Source of the DNA: Candidatus Dechloromonas phosphoritropha | GTDB taxonomy: Bacteria; Pseudomonadota; Gammaproteobacteria; Burkholderiales; Rhodocyclaceae | Assembly (NCBI GenBank): GCA_016722705.1 | Contig: JADKGN010000001.1 | Span: 558,001-622,000, forward strand | Direction: 5' to 3' | DNA: 64,000 nt | In this document: in pieces, positions 42,174 to 50,582 of the stretch | Position numbering within the stretch: the stretch's first letter is position 1 | Layout: every line of letters starts with the position of its first letter | The notes under the pieces: generated by a model | Database searches by the model: none | Told to the model about the DNA's origin: nothing | Seen by the model: the letters and a program-made list of their open reading frames with translations, nothing else | Program-made: the position numbers and the translations under genes

Positions 42174-43553
42174 ATGTCCCGACGTAACGCCAAAGTCAGT
42201 CTCAAGCCGTGCAAGTCCCGAGTGAACTTGACGATCACTCATCCGAATGCCGCCGGTATCGATATCGGCAGCGCCTCTCATTTTGTGTCCGTACCGCCTG
42301 ACCGGGACGATTCATCGGTGCGCGAATTTCCCAGCTTCACTGTCGATCTCAATGCCATCGCCGATTGGCTCAAAGCCTGCCGAGTCGACATCGTTGCCAT
42401 GGAATCCACGGGGGTTTACTGGATTCCCTTGTTCGAGTTGCTGGAGTCACGCGGTTTCACCGTACTACTGGTCAACGCACGTCATGTCAAAAATGTCTCT
42501 GGACGCAAATCTGACGTGCTGGACTGCCAATGGCTTCAGCAGCTCATGACCTACGGTCTGCTCAGTGGTGCATTTCGTCCAGCCGAGCAAGTGTGCGTGC
42601 TGCGCGCCCTGTGGCGGCAGCGTGCCATGTTGCTCAGAGGTCAAGGGCGACACGTGCAGCACATGCAGAAGGCACTCACGCAAATGAACGTTCAGTTGGC
42701 CAACGTCATTTCAGACGTCGTAGGCGAGACAGGCCAGAAGATACTGCGCGCCATTGTGTCGGGCGAACGCGATGGACACGTGCTGGGGGCGATGAAGAAC
42801 GCCCGCATCCGCGCCAGTATTGCTGAAATCGCAAAGAGCCTGGAAGGCAACTGGCGGGCCGAACACTTGTTCGCGCTCAAACAGGCGCTGGCCGCGTTTG
42901 ACTTCGCGGGTGTCCAACTCACTGAGTGCGACAGCGAGATTGAGCTGCAACTGCAACGTTTGCAGGCCCACGAGGGAGAGCCCGTCAAAGGTAAGCAACG
43001 CGGCCGAGCTCGCAATGCGCCCAAGTTCGATTTACGCACGCAACTCTTCAAGATGTGCGGTGTCGATTTGACGCGCATTGATGGAATCGATGTCACTACG
43101 GCGCTGGCCGTCATCAGCGAGACAGGGGCGGATATGTCACGCTTTGCTACCGCCGCGCACTTCACGAGTTGGCTGGGTTTATGCCCGGGCACCAAGATTA
43201 CCGGGGGCAAGGTGATGAGTGGCAAAACCAAGCGATGCGCCAATCATGCTGCCCAGGCCCTGCGCTTGGCTGCCAGCGCCCTGCGTACCAGCCAATCAGC
43301 ATTGGGAGCCTACTTCCGGCGCATGTGCTCACGCATGGACAAGCCCAAGGCCGTCACCGCAGCAGCCCACAAGCTGGCGCGACTGATTTACACGATGCTC
43401 ACCAAGGGCACCGAATACACTGATCAGGGACAGGACTACTACGAGGAACGCTATCGACAGCGTGTGATCCATCACCTCGCAAAACGTGCAGAAAAGCTCG
43501 GCCTGCAACTCAATCCTCGTGACTTAGCATCTTGTCATGGAGCGGTTTTGTAG
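42174..43553 (+). pseudogene. IS110-family transposase, last residues replaced by an IS4-family insertion
   Basis: ATG 42174 (MSRRNAKVSLKPCKSRVNLT); ATG 42159 is also in frame. N-terminal DEDD/RuvC-like domain (HPNAAGIDIGSASHFVSV, AMESTGVYWIPLFELLESRG) and C-terminal Transposase_20 domain with the Ser-containing block (GMDV-like GIDVTTALAVISETGADM, MSGKTKRCANHAAQALRLAA). The original end LGLQLTPIPQPI with TGA at 44935-44937 is now beyond the IS4 element; the current ORF ends NPRDLASCHGAVL. Only about seven residues are altered, so activity might persist. Confidence 0.9.
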
Positions 43554-44902
43554 GCATGAGACTTGTGTGGCTTGGGTCGAATAGGTCGCGGTCGGTTTCG
43601 GTTGGGGATGAATTTTTGAAGGTTCAGGACAATCTCGGAGAACAGTGCGGCGACGATGCGCGAGGTCAAGCGAAGGCGGCCGGTGAGCACTTGGGGCAGC
43701 AGACGGCGCAGATGCGAGAAAGCCAAGGTGCGATTGATACGCCACGGCGAATCTGGGGCGATGAGGTGCTCCGTGGCCAGATAGACCGCCAGCGCATTGA
43801 GGTTGTCGCAGAGCATCTTGGCGCCGACGTCCTGACAGGCCGCGAGCCAGGTCAAGCCAGACGTATGCTCAAGCGACAGGCGATGCTTGAGGCGCTTGAA
43901 GGCCTCTTCGATGCGCCAGCGCCGATGATAGAGATCTGCGAATGCAGGCGCCGGATACTGCGCACTGTCGAGCAAGGACGTCATGAGCACGCGCACCTTA
44001 CCGGCGGGTGTCACTTGGCGGATCAGGCGCACGGTCGAGGCCTGGCGGGGACACTCATAATCGACGGCATCCCGGCAATTCGGCGGTGGCAGGGTCACCA
44101 CGGTGTCGTCCTGGCCGGAGCGCATGAACTGCGTGATGGCGGCAAAGGTCGACGACGAATCGCAGCGCATGCAAAAGGGAATCTCCCGATGCAGCAAGGC
44201 GGCCACCAGCCACGCGCCCGGGTAACCGCGGTCGAGCAGCAGCATGTCGTGGCGGTCAATCCGGTCCAGGCGCTCGAACAGCATCTGCCGCTCACCAACC
44301 AGGGGGCTGTGCAGGATCAGCGAATCGAACAACTCGATGCCCGGACGAAACAAGCCGAACAGCGTCGCCTCGCGCACACACCGCTTGCCCTCCGCGTTCA
44401 GCAAGGTCAAGCGAACCTTGGAGGCATCGGCGGCCAGAACCCGCAATCCCTGCCAGAGCGGCTGACCGGGAAGGGCTTCATCGACCAGCCGCAGCAACTC
44501 TGTGTTGAGCGGATCGAAGACATTCGCATAGAGGCGGCTACGCGCCTTCGAGAACGCACTGGCGGTCACCACCCGAGACAAGCGGGTTCGCCGCGCCAGC
44601 AGCGTGAAGAACGCATCGAGTTCGCCCTGCACGGCCCCACGCACACCGCTGAGCAGGAAAGCGATCAGATCGGTGAAGGGCAATCCACGGCTGCGCGTGA
44701 AATTCCGGGAATCACGGCGAGCCGCTTCGCGAAAGGCTGTGCTCTGAATGAAGTCCGCAAGCCTGAAAAGCACATTGACATATTTAGGACGGCATATTTA
44801 ACCTATAAATATCAATCCGTTACGAGACCCAATTCTACCCCGACATGGCCGGCTTATCGCGGCGGCTCTAAAATATGCAAACGCGCTAAGTCAAGAGGAT
44901 TG
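43511..44902 (-). mobile_element. IS4-family element related to element B (1392 bp)
   Basis: Left end CAATCCTCGTGACTTAG (43511), right end CTAAGTCAAGAGGATTG (to 44902). 10-bp target duplication GCCTGCAACT at 43501-43510 and 44903-44912, inside the IS110 transposase gene. A diverged relative of the copies at 19144 and 30263. Confidence 0.93.
43535..44773 (-). CDS. IS4-family transposase (element B relative)
   Basis: 412 residues from ATG 44773 (MLFRLADFIQSTAFREAARR). Same DDE blocks as the 19362 product: RVLAADASKVRLTLLN, DMLLLDRGYPGAWLV, YHRRWRIEEAFKRLKHRLSL. This copy shows that the N-terminal about 30 residues are part of the protein, which the two element-B copies lack a standard start for. 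No lesions are visible. Confidence 0.93.
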   Translation of the reverse strand: MLFRLADFIQSTAFREAARRDSRNFTRSRGLPFTDLIAFLLSGVRGAVQGELDAFFTLLARRTRLSRVVTASAFSKARSRLYANVFDPLNTELLRLVDEALPGQPLWQGLRVLAADASKVRLTLLNAEGKRCVREATLFGLFRPGIELFDSLILHSPLVGERQMLFERLDRIDRHDMLLLDRGYPGAWLVAALLHREIPFCMRCDSSSTFAAITQFMRSGQDDTVVTLPPPNCRDAVDYECPRQASTVRLIRQVTPAGKVRVLMTSLLDSAQYPAPAFADLYHRRWRIEEAFKRLKHRLSLEHTSGLTWLAACQDVGAKMLCDNLNALAVYLATEHLIAPDSPWRINRTLAFSHLRRLLPQVLTGRLRLTSRIVAALFSEIVLNLQKFIPNRNRPRPIRPKPHKSHAYKTAP

Positions 44903-45084
44903 GCCTGCAACTCACCCCTATTCCTCAGCCCATTTGAAATAGCTAAGACAATCATGAAGATATGCTATGTTTCTTGAGAGAGGTCAGTTTAAGCTGTACA
45001 TTCGACTTCACTCGTAGCTGGACGGCGCTGCCCCGGTTTTGCCTTTGCTTCGGTTTTTGCTGCTGTTTTTGATCTTTCCTTTGT

Positions 45085-45133
45085 GATGGAGGACGCCTCT
45101 GTAGAGCGTAGCGAAACAGGAGCGTCCTCCATC
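45085..45133. repeat. Long hairpin GATGGAGGACGC...GCGTCCTCCATC
   Basis: A perfect 12-bp stem (45085-45096 with 45122-45133), extended by CTCTGT/ACAGGAG inside. The loop contains GTAGCGAA, which recalls the GTAGCG and GCGAAGCG palindromes in the IS5 gene. The rest of 44938-45211 has no recognisable gene. Confidence 0.5.
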
Positions 45134-45211
45134 GCGCCGCCAAACCTGCCCACGTGCATGGCACCGCCACCGAATCATGCGTATCAAAAACAGGCGCTCA
45201 TGCTCAACGCG

Positions 45212-45504
45212 TCAGCGTGTGGACGAATCTGACAAAGTAGAATTAACGAAGGACCAATCAAACGCGGCGTTGAATCCAACGAAAACTGGCGTGCCATCGG
45301 CCCCTGCCGTGCTTGCCACCCAGTCTCGAAACTTTTGCATCCCGATTGCTGGCTCAAGTCCATCGCGCTCCAGTCTGCCCAGGGACAGACCAGTGAGTTC
45401 TAGTGCTTTCGGGTCGGCATTGTTGGTGGTCGGCTTTAGCTCGCAAGAGGACGCTTGTTGTGGGTCAGAAACATTGCAAGCACCAATCGTGAGAAGACTG
45501 TATT
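45212..45504 (-). pseudogene. 3'-5' exonuclease (DnaQ-like) C-terminal fragment
   Basis: The minus strand encodes ALELTGLSLGRLERDGLEPA, then GTPVFVGFNAAFDWSFVN and a stop at 45212. This resembles the ExoII part of DnaQ-type exonucleases (PVFVGFNAPFDWMFVN). The N-terminus with ExoI is cut off by the Tn3-type repeat at 45505. Confidence 0.6.
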
Positions 45505-45642
45505 GGGGTCGTCCCAGAAAACGGAAAAAATCGTACGCTAAGCCGAACCCTTTACCTAGTTGAAGCGAGCCCACACTCACGTCAGGGAGGCAGTCAAGGA
45601 AGCGAAGCGCCCCGCCGGCTGCACCCTTGACGACAGAGGGCG

Positions 45643-46371
45643 CGAGATGGGGTATCCGCGCCAGAACGGACTGGCTGTCGCCCTGCGCGAGCTGGGGCGC
45701 ATCGAACGCACGCTGTTTATCCTGGACTGGCTGCAAAGCGTGGAACTGCGGCGCCGCGTGAATGCCGGGTTGAATAAGGGCGAAGCGCGCAACGCGCTGG
45801 CACGTGCCGTGTTCTTCAACCGGCTGTGCGAAATCCGCGACCGTAGTTTCGAGCAGCAGCGCTATCGAGCCAGCGGCCTCAACCTGGTGACGGCGGCCAT
45901 TGTGCTGTGGAACACGGTCTACTGTTAACGGCGGTCAAATTCCGTAGAAATTTGGCGGCGTTAAATTTTCAAGCATGTTGTGTGCTTTCTCGCTGAGATG
46001 CCGAGTTGCCCCGGAGCCGGGTCAAGGGCAGGCTGTGGCCTTATACAGACTGGCGAAGCGCACCCTTGACGCGGTGGAGGGGCGATACGCTTGAAGGTGG
46101 CAGTAAGTACAGCAGTTTTGCGCTTACTGCCATAAAGGCCAGCGGTTTCGCCGCCATATTTCTACGGATTTACGCCGCCGGCAACATCTGCCTGGAACGG
46201 GCCGCGAACGCCCTGCGCGGGCATGGCCATGCTGTCGATGACGCGCTGTTGCAATACCTATCGCCGTTAGGCTGGGAGCACGTCAACCTGACCGGCGATT
46301 ACCTGTGGCGCAGCAGCGTCAAGGTCGGCGCGGGCAAGTTCAGGCCGTTACGACCGATGCAATCGGCTTAG
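45643..46371 (+). pseudogene. TnpA C-terminal fragment interrupted by a MITE
   Basis: GYPRQNGLAVALRELGRIER through GLNLVTAAIVLWNTVY (to 45922), then after the MITE LERAANALRGHGHAVDDALL and YLSPLGWEHVNLTGDYLW to the stop at 46371. Very close to the C-terminus of the transposase at 6627. Confidence 0.85.
45923..46186. mobile_element. 264-bp MITE with about 38-bp inverted repeats
   Basis: Ends TGTTAACGGCGGTCAAATTC and, on the minus strand, TGTTGCCGGCGGCGTAAATC, both continuing CGTAGAAAT then TGGCGGCG. Flanked by TCTAC (45918-45922) and TCTGC (46187-46191), a 5-bp duplication with one change. It contains the perfect hairpin TGGCAGTAAG/CTTACTGCCA and no ORF. Confidence 0.85.
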
Positions 46372-46439
46372 CGTACGATTTTTTCCGTTTTCTGAGATGA
46401 CTCCATCATGAGCTTGGTCCTGATTGGTAATTAAGGCTT

Positions 46440-46617
46440 TTTGCCGCTTGAATCGGGCGGAATCTTCTCGAAAAGCCTTTGGGTTTCTGATCACTGGTTT
46501 GGCAGGTTTCGATTCGTGGCAGGCCACGCTGAACGCTTTAGGGACTGGTAGCAGTTGCTTCTCCAGATCGACGGCGAGGAATCTCGGGCTGGTGTCGATT
46601 GCTTTGTAACGGGCCAT
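46440..46617 (-). pseudogene. IS1182-family transposase N-terminal fragment
   Basis: ATG 46617, MARYKAIDTSPRFLAVDLEK then QLLP, the typical first residues of IS1182-type transposases. Downstream the sequence diverges and runs into the Tn3-type repeat at 46404. Confidence 0.6.
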
Positions 46618-46736
46618 GGCACTTTCCTGACTTCAACTCCAGGTTTGAGCCTTGTTATTCCAGTTGGTTCACGGCACGATGCGGCCATGAAGATGCTTTT
46701 CCTACAGCGTCGTTAGCCAGCTTCCACGCAAACGCC

Positions 46737-47186
46737 CTGTTCCTCATTCGCGAAATCGACCACATCGTCCTGCGTGTCGTCGACCTCGAACGCATGCTTC
46801 GTTTCTACTGTCAGGCGCTTGGCTGCTCCGTCGAGCGCCGCGAAGATGCGATCGGCTTGGTTCAGTTGCGCGCTGGTCGCTCTCTCATTGATCTAGTACC
46901 TGTCGATGGCAAACTTGGCAAGGCTGGAGGTGCGCCACCTGGAGCAGAAGCACGCAACCTTGATCACTTTTGTCTTCGCGTGGAGCCCTTTGATGAAGCC
47001 AACATTCGCATTCACCTTAACGCTCATGGGGTGGAGGCTGGAAACGTCGAGTCGCGCTATGGTGCTGAGGGTGAGGGTCCGTTCATGTATCTCACAGACT
47101 CCGAAGGCAATGTCATCGAGCTCAAGGGCCCACCGGCTGGCTATGCCTTCCATAATCTGCACGGCGGTGACGACAACGTCGTCTAA
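46737..47186 (+). CDS. VOC-family (glyoxalase/bleomycin-resistance-like) protein
   Basis: About 149 residues. A single VOC unit: IREIDHIVLRVVDLERMLRF, DAIGLVQLRAGRSLIDLVPV, RNLDHFCLRVEPFD, then YLTDSEGNVIELKG with the usual metal-binding His and Glu. The family start is just before LIREIDHI, but only CTG (46737) is available there; the frame is open to ATG 46599 through unrelated sequence. The 5' end was probably replaced, and expression is uncertain. Substrate unknown. Confidence 0.75.
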   Translation: MFLIREIDHIVLRVVDLERMLRFYCQALGCSVERREDAIGLVQLRAGRSLIDLVPVDGKLGKAGGAPPGAEARNLDHFCLRVEPFDEANIRIHLNAHGVEAGNVESRYGAEGEGPFMYLTDSEGNVIELKGPPAGYAFHNLHGGDDNVV

Positions 47187-47215
47187 CCCGCTGACACCGA
47201 TTGCCGCATTCTCCC

Positions 47216-47503
47216 TTACGGTTTGCGCGGATGCCGGACGAAGCGGATGATCTTGTCCAACTGGAAGTGCGTTTGTTTTCCGGCACGCTCTGACTTTTTG
47301 GTCAGTGCTTTCTGCACCAGGTCCGAAAATGTGACCACGTCCTGCCACGGATAATCGTCCAGAACGCCGCCATCTTGAAAGAACGCAGCAATCCAACGCG
47401 CGTCCAGTTCGTCTTGTCCAGTCTCCTGCAAATATTCTGTTGCAGCCATCTCGACGTACTCGCTCAGCTTGGGCACAGCAACTCCTGTAAATACGGTCAC
47501 CAT
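47216..47503 (-). CDS. Hypothetical protein, 95 residues
   Basis: ATG 47503 (MVTVFTGVAVPKLSEYVEMA). Acidic helical N-terminal half (LQETGQDELDARWIAAFFQD) and basic C-terminus (KIIRFVRHPRKP). Convergent with the VOC gene, 29 bp apart. I do not recognise a family. The frame is open to an ATG at 47560. The following 47561-48016 contains no gene I can support. Confidence 0.4.
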   Translation of the reverse strand: MVTVFTGVAVPKLSEYVEMAATEYLQETGQDELDARWIAAFFQDGGVLDDYPWQDVVTFSDLVQKALTKKSERAGKQTHFQLDKIIRFVRHPRKP

Positions 47504-48308
47504 ACACTTTGCGGCGTTGACCTTCCAAGGGGCCATGCCATGCGGAATGCTCGTAAGCATCGGTCATTCACCCCACATGTTGGGCCTCTTTTATTTCATC
47601 CTATCCTATACTGAGTTTTGCGTTGCTTGTTTCGAGCGGGACAAAATAGCCAAGACACACCCGGGCGCGGCAGTTCGGCGTGGTCTGATTTACTTCGGCG
47701 ATTCAGGCCGAAAGTGGGCTAGATTTAAGCCGATGTTGACAGCTGCTTCGTGGAACAGCGGGTCCCCCGCTTGCAGCCGGCGTAGTGCCTGAGGGGCCCT
47801 GGCGGCTCGCGGCCCATCGGCCGAGGCGGTGCCCTATGAGCGACGGCACGTCCGCCACGCTGCTGCCTGCACTTTGCGGTGTCGTGGTTCGGCGGCGCCT
47901 TCGCGCTCCCGCTGCGAAGTCGAAACATGCAAGCGTCTGTTCCATCCGAGCCGCGGTTCAGACTTTTCCCATGCCATGGTTGGCCGTCCGATTGCACCCT
48001 AAGCACCGACGGTCGCCATAGTCCGCCTGTGGATCAACGCGCCAGAAGCGCGTGCCACCGACATCGGCCAGGCGCGGGCAGAAGCGATAGTTGGAGAGGC
48101 GGAATAGGCCGAATACCAAATCGCTGTACGCGCCGGTGTCGGTCATGATCTGCGTCGGTTGCAACTCGGTCTGCTGCTCCAGCACAACCGCCAGCAAGAT
48201 CAGGCTGTCGCGCAGCGTGCCGGGTACGGTGATCGCGTTCAGCCCGGTGCGCTGATCGGACAACAGGTTGTACCAGGGTAACCGGCAACTACGCGGCGTC
48301 GAGCGCCC

Positions 48309-49887
48309 CTACTTCGGCAACGCGTACAAAGGCGAGCGCAGCGGGTTCTGAGCGAACAGTTCTTTCCAGACCCGTGGCGTGAGTTCATGGACGCGGTCGG
48401 CGGGGTGCTCGGCGACGCGCTGCAGGACATCGACGAGATAATCGTAGGGGTCGATCTGATGCAGCCGACAGGTAACGATCAGGCTCTGGATGATCCCGAC
48501 CTGCCTGGCGCCGAACTCCGTCCAGCAGAACAGCCAGGAGCGGCGCCCCATGGGGAATCACCCGCAGGGCGCGTTCGAGGTGATTGGTGTCGATCGGCAC
48601 GTCCGGGTCGGCGAGGAAGACCTCCAGTCCCCATCGTCGATCGCGCGCGTAGGCCAGCACCCTGGTCAGCGGATTGCGCGGTAACAGCCCCTGCGCCGCG
48701 AAGCGTTCGCCAACCCAGGCGAAGAAACGCTCGACGATCGGTTTGGCATGCTCCAGACGATAGTCGCGCTTCCTTGCACCGGTGAGCTTTTGCTCGCGGA
48801 TGCGCTCTTCGACCTGATACAGGTCCCCAATGAGCGCGAGTGCCTGCGCTGCCGCTTCTGGTTCCGCGTCTTGCGCGTCAAAGAACTTACGACGCGTGTG
48901 CGCCCAGCATTGGGCGTGCGTGATCCCGATCTGCGCCGCGTAATGACTGTAGGCCTGATAGCCGTCCGACAACAGCACCGCGCCTTCGGCGGCGGTCAGT
49001 CCGAGGGCCGCCTCGACGTGCTTGAACTCGCGACTGGCGAAGAAGGGGAAACAGATTTCGTCGCCTTCGCCATACACCGGCCAGAAGTACGCCGCTTTCA
49101 GCTTGCCGGGTGCGCCCTGTCCGGCCTTGATCGGCGTCTCGTCCATCGCCTTGACGCGCGAGCTGCGGATCGAGGCAAACTGCGCCTCGTAGATCGGTTC
49201 GAGCAGAGTGATGCCCTGTTGCCCGATCTGCGTCAGCCACGGCCGGCTGACGGTGATTCCCGCATCGGCCAGGCGTTGATGCTGGCGATACAGTGGCAGG
49301 TGGTAGGCAAATTTGTCAATCAGCAGTCCGGCGACGAAGCTGACGTCGGCCCGGCTGCCCTCAATGACACCGGCCGGCGCGTTGGCGCAGACCAGTGTCT
49401 GGTTACTCTTGAGCTTGATTACCGGCCGGCGATACTTGATCACCACGTAGCTACCCGGCCGTTGCGCCAGGCGATAGCTGTCCTTGTGGCTGATGACCTC
49501 GTAGTCCTCGGGAGAGAGGCCTTCGACTTCCGGCGCGGTGAGCTCGACGACTTCGACTGGGACGCGGTTCTCGTCGAAGAAGGGCACGCTTTCGTCACTG
49601 GGACGCTTGCTGGTCGGCTGACGGGTATGCGCGGCGACGGGGCGACCTGGTGACTCAGAACCTGGTGGGGGCGTCGGGAACTCGCCGAGACTCAGTTGGC
49701 CGCTCGGCGTGACGTCGATGCGTCGTTCGCTTTTCTGGCCGAAGATCTGGCGCTTGAACCAGTCGATTTGTTGCTTCAGTGCGGTGATTTCAGCAGACAG
49801 CGTCTGGCACAGATCCAGCACCTCTTGCGGGCACAATGCCGCGGCTTGTTCGAGGTTGTAAACCGTCTGGTAACGTGCTGAATCCAT
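48309..49887 (-). pseudogene. tnpC: IS66 TnpC transposase with a 3' frameshift
   Basis: ATG 49887. N-terminal leucine-zipper-like region (LCQTLSAEITALKQQIDWFK), zinc-finger/linker, then the DDE_Tnp_IS66 core (VKAMDETPIKAGQGAPGKLK, VLLSDGYQAYSHYA, HTRRKFFDA, DTNHLERALRVIP). At about 48551 a run of four C (family frame needs three) shifts translation. The correct continuation, MGRRSWLFCWTEFGARQVGI to LRSPLYALPK, is in another frame (48309-48551). The catalytic residues precede the shift; the last about 80 residues are lost. Confidence 0.88.
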
Positions 49888-49896
49888 GCGTGTATT

Positions 49897-50274
49897 TTAA
49901 CACAAGCCGCTGTTTTGAAGCGTTTTTATGGGCGCTCCAGAGGCGTGATAACGCTTCTTCCGGCGTCCCGGCTCGATCCCTTCGAGGAGCAGTTTCAGAC
50001 CGGTCCAGTCGATTTCGCACGTGCGCACTTTATCCCAGTTGGCGACGAAACGGCCTTCTTCGAGACGCTTGGCCCACAGGCAGAAGCCGCTGCGATCCCA
50101 GTAGAGCACCTTCACCTGAGTGCCACGGCGATTGAAGAAGACGAAGAGCTGGCCGCTCAGCGGGTCCTGACCGAGGACATGACGGGTGATCGCGTACAGA
50201 CCGTCGAAGGATTTGCGCAGGTCGACCGGCTGGCCATAGACTTGGACGCGGATTTGGCCTTCAGGGAAAAACAT
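49897..50274 (-). CDS. tnpB: IS66 Orf2 accessory protein TnpB
   Basis: 125 residues from ATG 50274, which overlaps the tnpA stop (TGATG). IS66_Orf2 signature: IRVQVYGQPVDLRKSFDGLY, DPLSGQLFVFFNRRGTQVKV, LYWDRSGFCLWAKRLEEGRF. Required for transposition in IS66 elements by an unclear mechanism. Confidence 0.93.
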   Translation of the reverse strand: MFFPEGQIRVQVYGQPVDLRKSFDGLYAITRHVLGQDPLSGQLFVFFNRRGTQVKVLYWDRSGFCLWAKRLEEGRFVANWDKVRTCEIDWTGLKLLLEGIEPGRRKKRYHASGAPIKTLQNSGLC

Positions 50275-50582
50275 CAGCGGCGCTCCAGCTGCAGGATCAG
50301 GCCGCCGCCGAGGTCGAGGGTGAGGTGGAAACGAGCGGGCGTCGCCGTGGTTGTGCTCAGAGGGCCGACGTCGACGAAGGTGGCCGGCTGGCCGCTGGCC
50401 TTGTCCTGACTGTCGAGGGCGATGCCCAGACGTGTGCGCCAGCGATGGAAGCTGGTATCGCTGATCTCTTCGCGTTTGCAGAAGGTCGCAACGTTCAAAC
50501 CGCTGCCCGGAAATCGCGACAGCAACGCCTCCCATTCGCTCGCGCTACGCCGCACCCGCGACCCTTCCCCTGCCTTGGCCAT
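50274..50582 (-). CDS. tnpA: IS66 TnpA accessory protein
   Basis: 102 residues from ATG 50582. Helix-turn-helix-like small protein (SEWEALLSRFPGSGLNVATF, CKREEISDTSFHRWRTRLG) typical of IS66 orf1. Translationally coupled to tnpB. Confidence 0.9.
   Translation of the reverse strand: MAKAGEGSRVRRSASEWEALLSRFPGSGLNVATFCKREEISDTSFHRWRTRLGIALDSQDKASGQPATFVDVGPLSTTTATPARFHLTLDLGGGLILQLERR

Larger units (their letters stand above)
45505..46404 (+). mobile_element. Mini Tn3-family derivative (900 bp) containing a MITE
   Basis: Left end GGGGTCGTCCCAGAAAACGG, right end on the minus strand GGAGTCATCTCAGAAAACGG; both continue with AAAAAATCGTACGCTAAGCC, 37 of 40 identical. Between them is only the last about 150 codons of a TnpA, split by the 264-bp MITE. 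It could be mobilised in trans by a related TnpA (the copy at 6627 has near-identical ends). No 5-bp target duplication is apparent. Confidence 0.85.

Noticed and set aside
43532..44977. 481-codon plus-strand ORF opposite the IS4 transposase
   Set aside because: Antisense shadow of a well-defined DDE transposase.
46700..47200. Integron cassettes around the VOC and hypothetical genes (GTTAGCC and GTCTAAC motifs)
   Set aside because: The motifs are not paired into a foldable attC, and the two genes are convergent, unlike cassettes.
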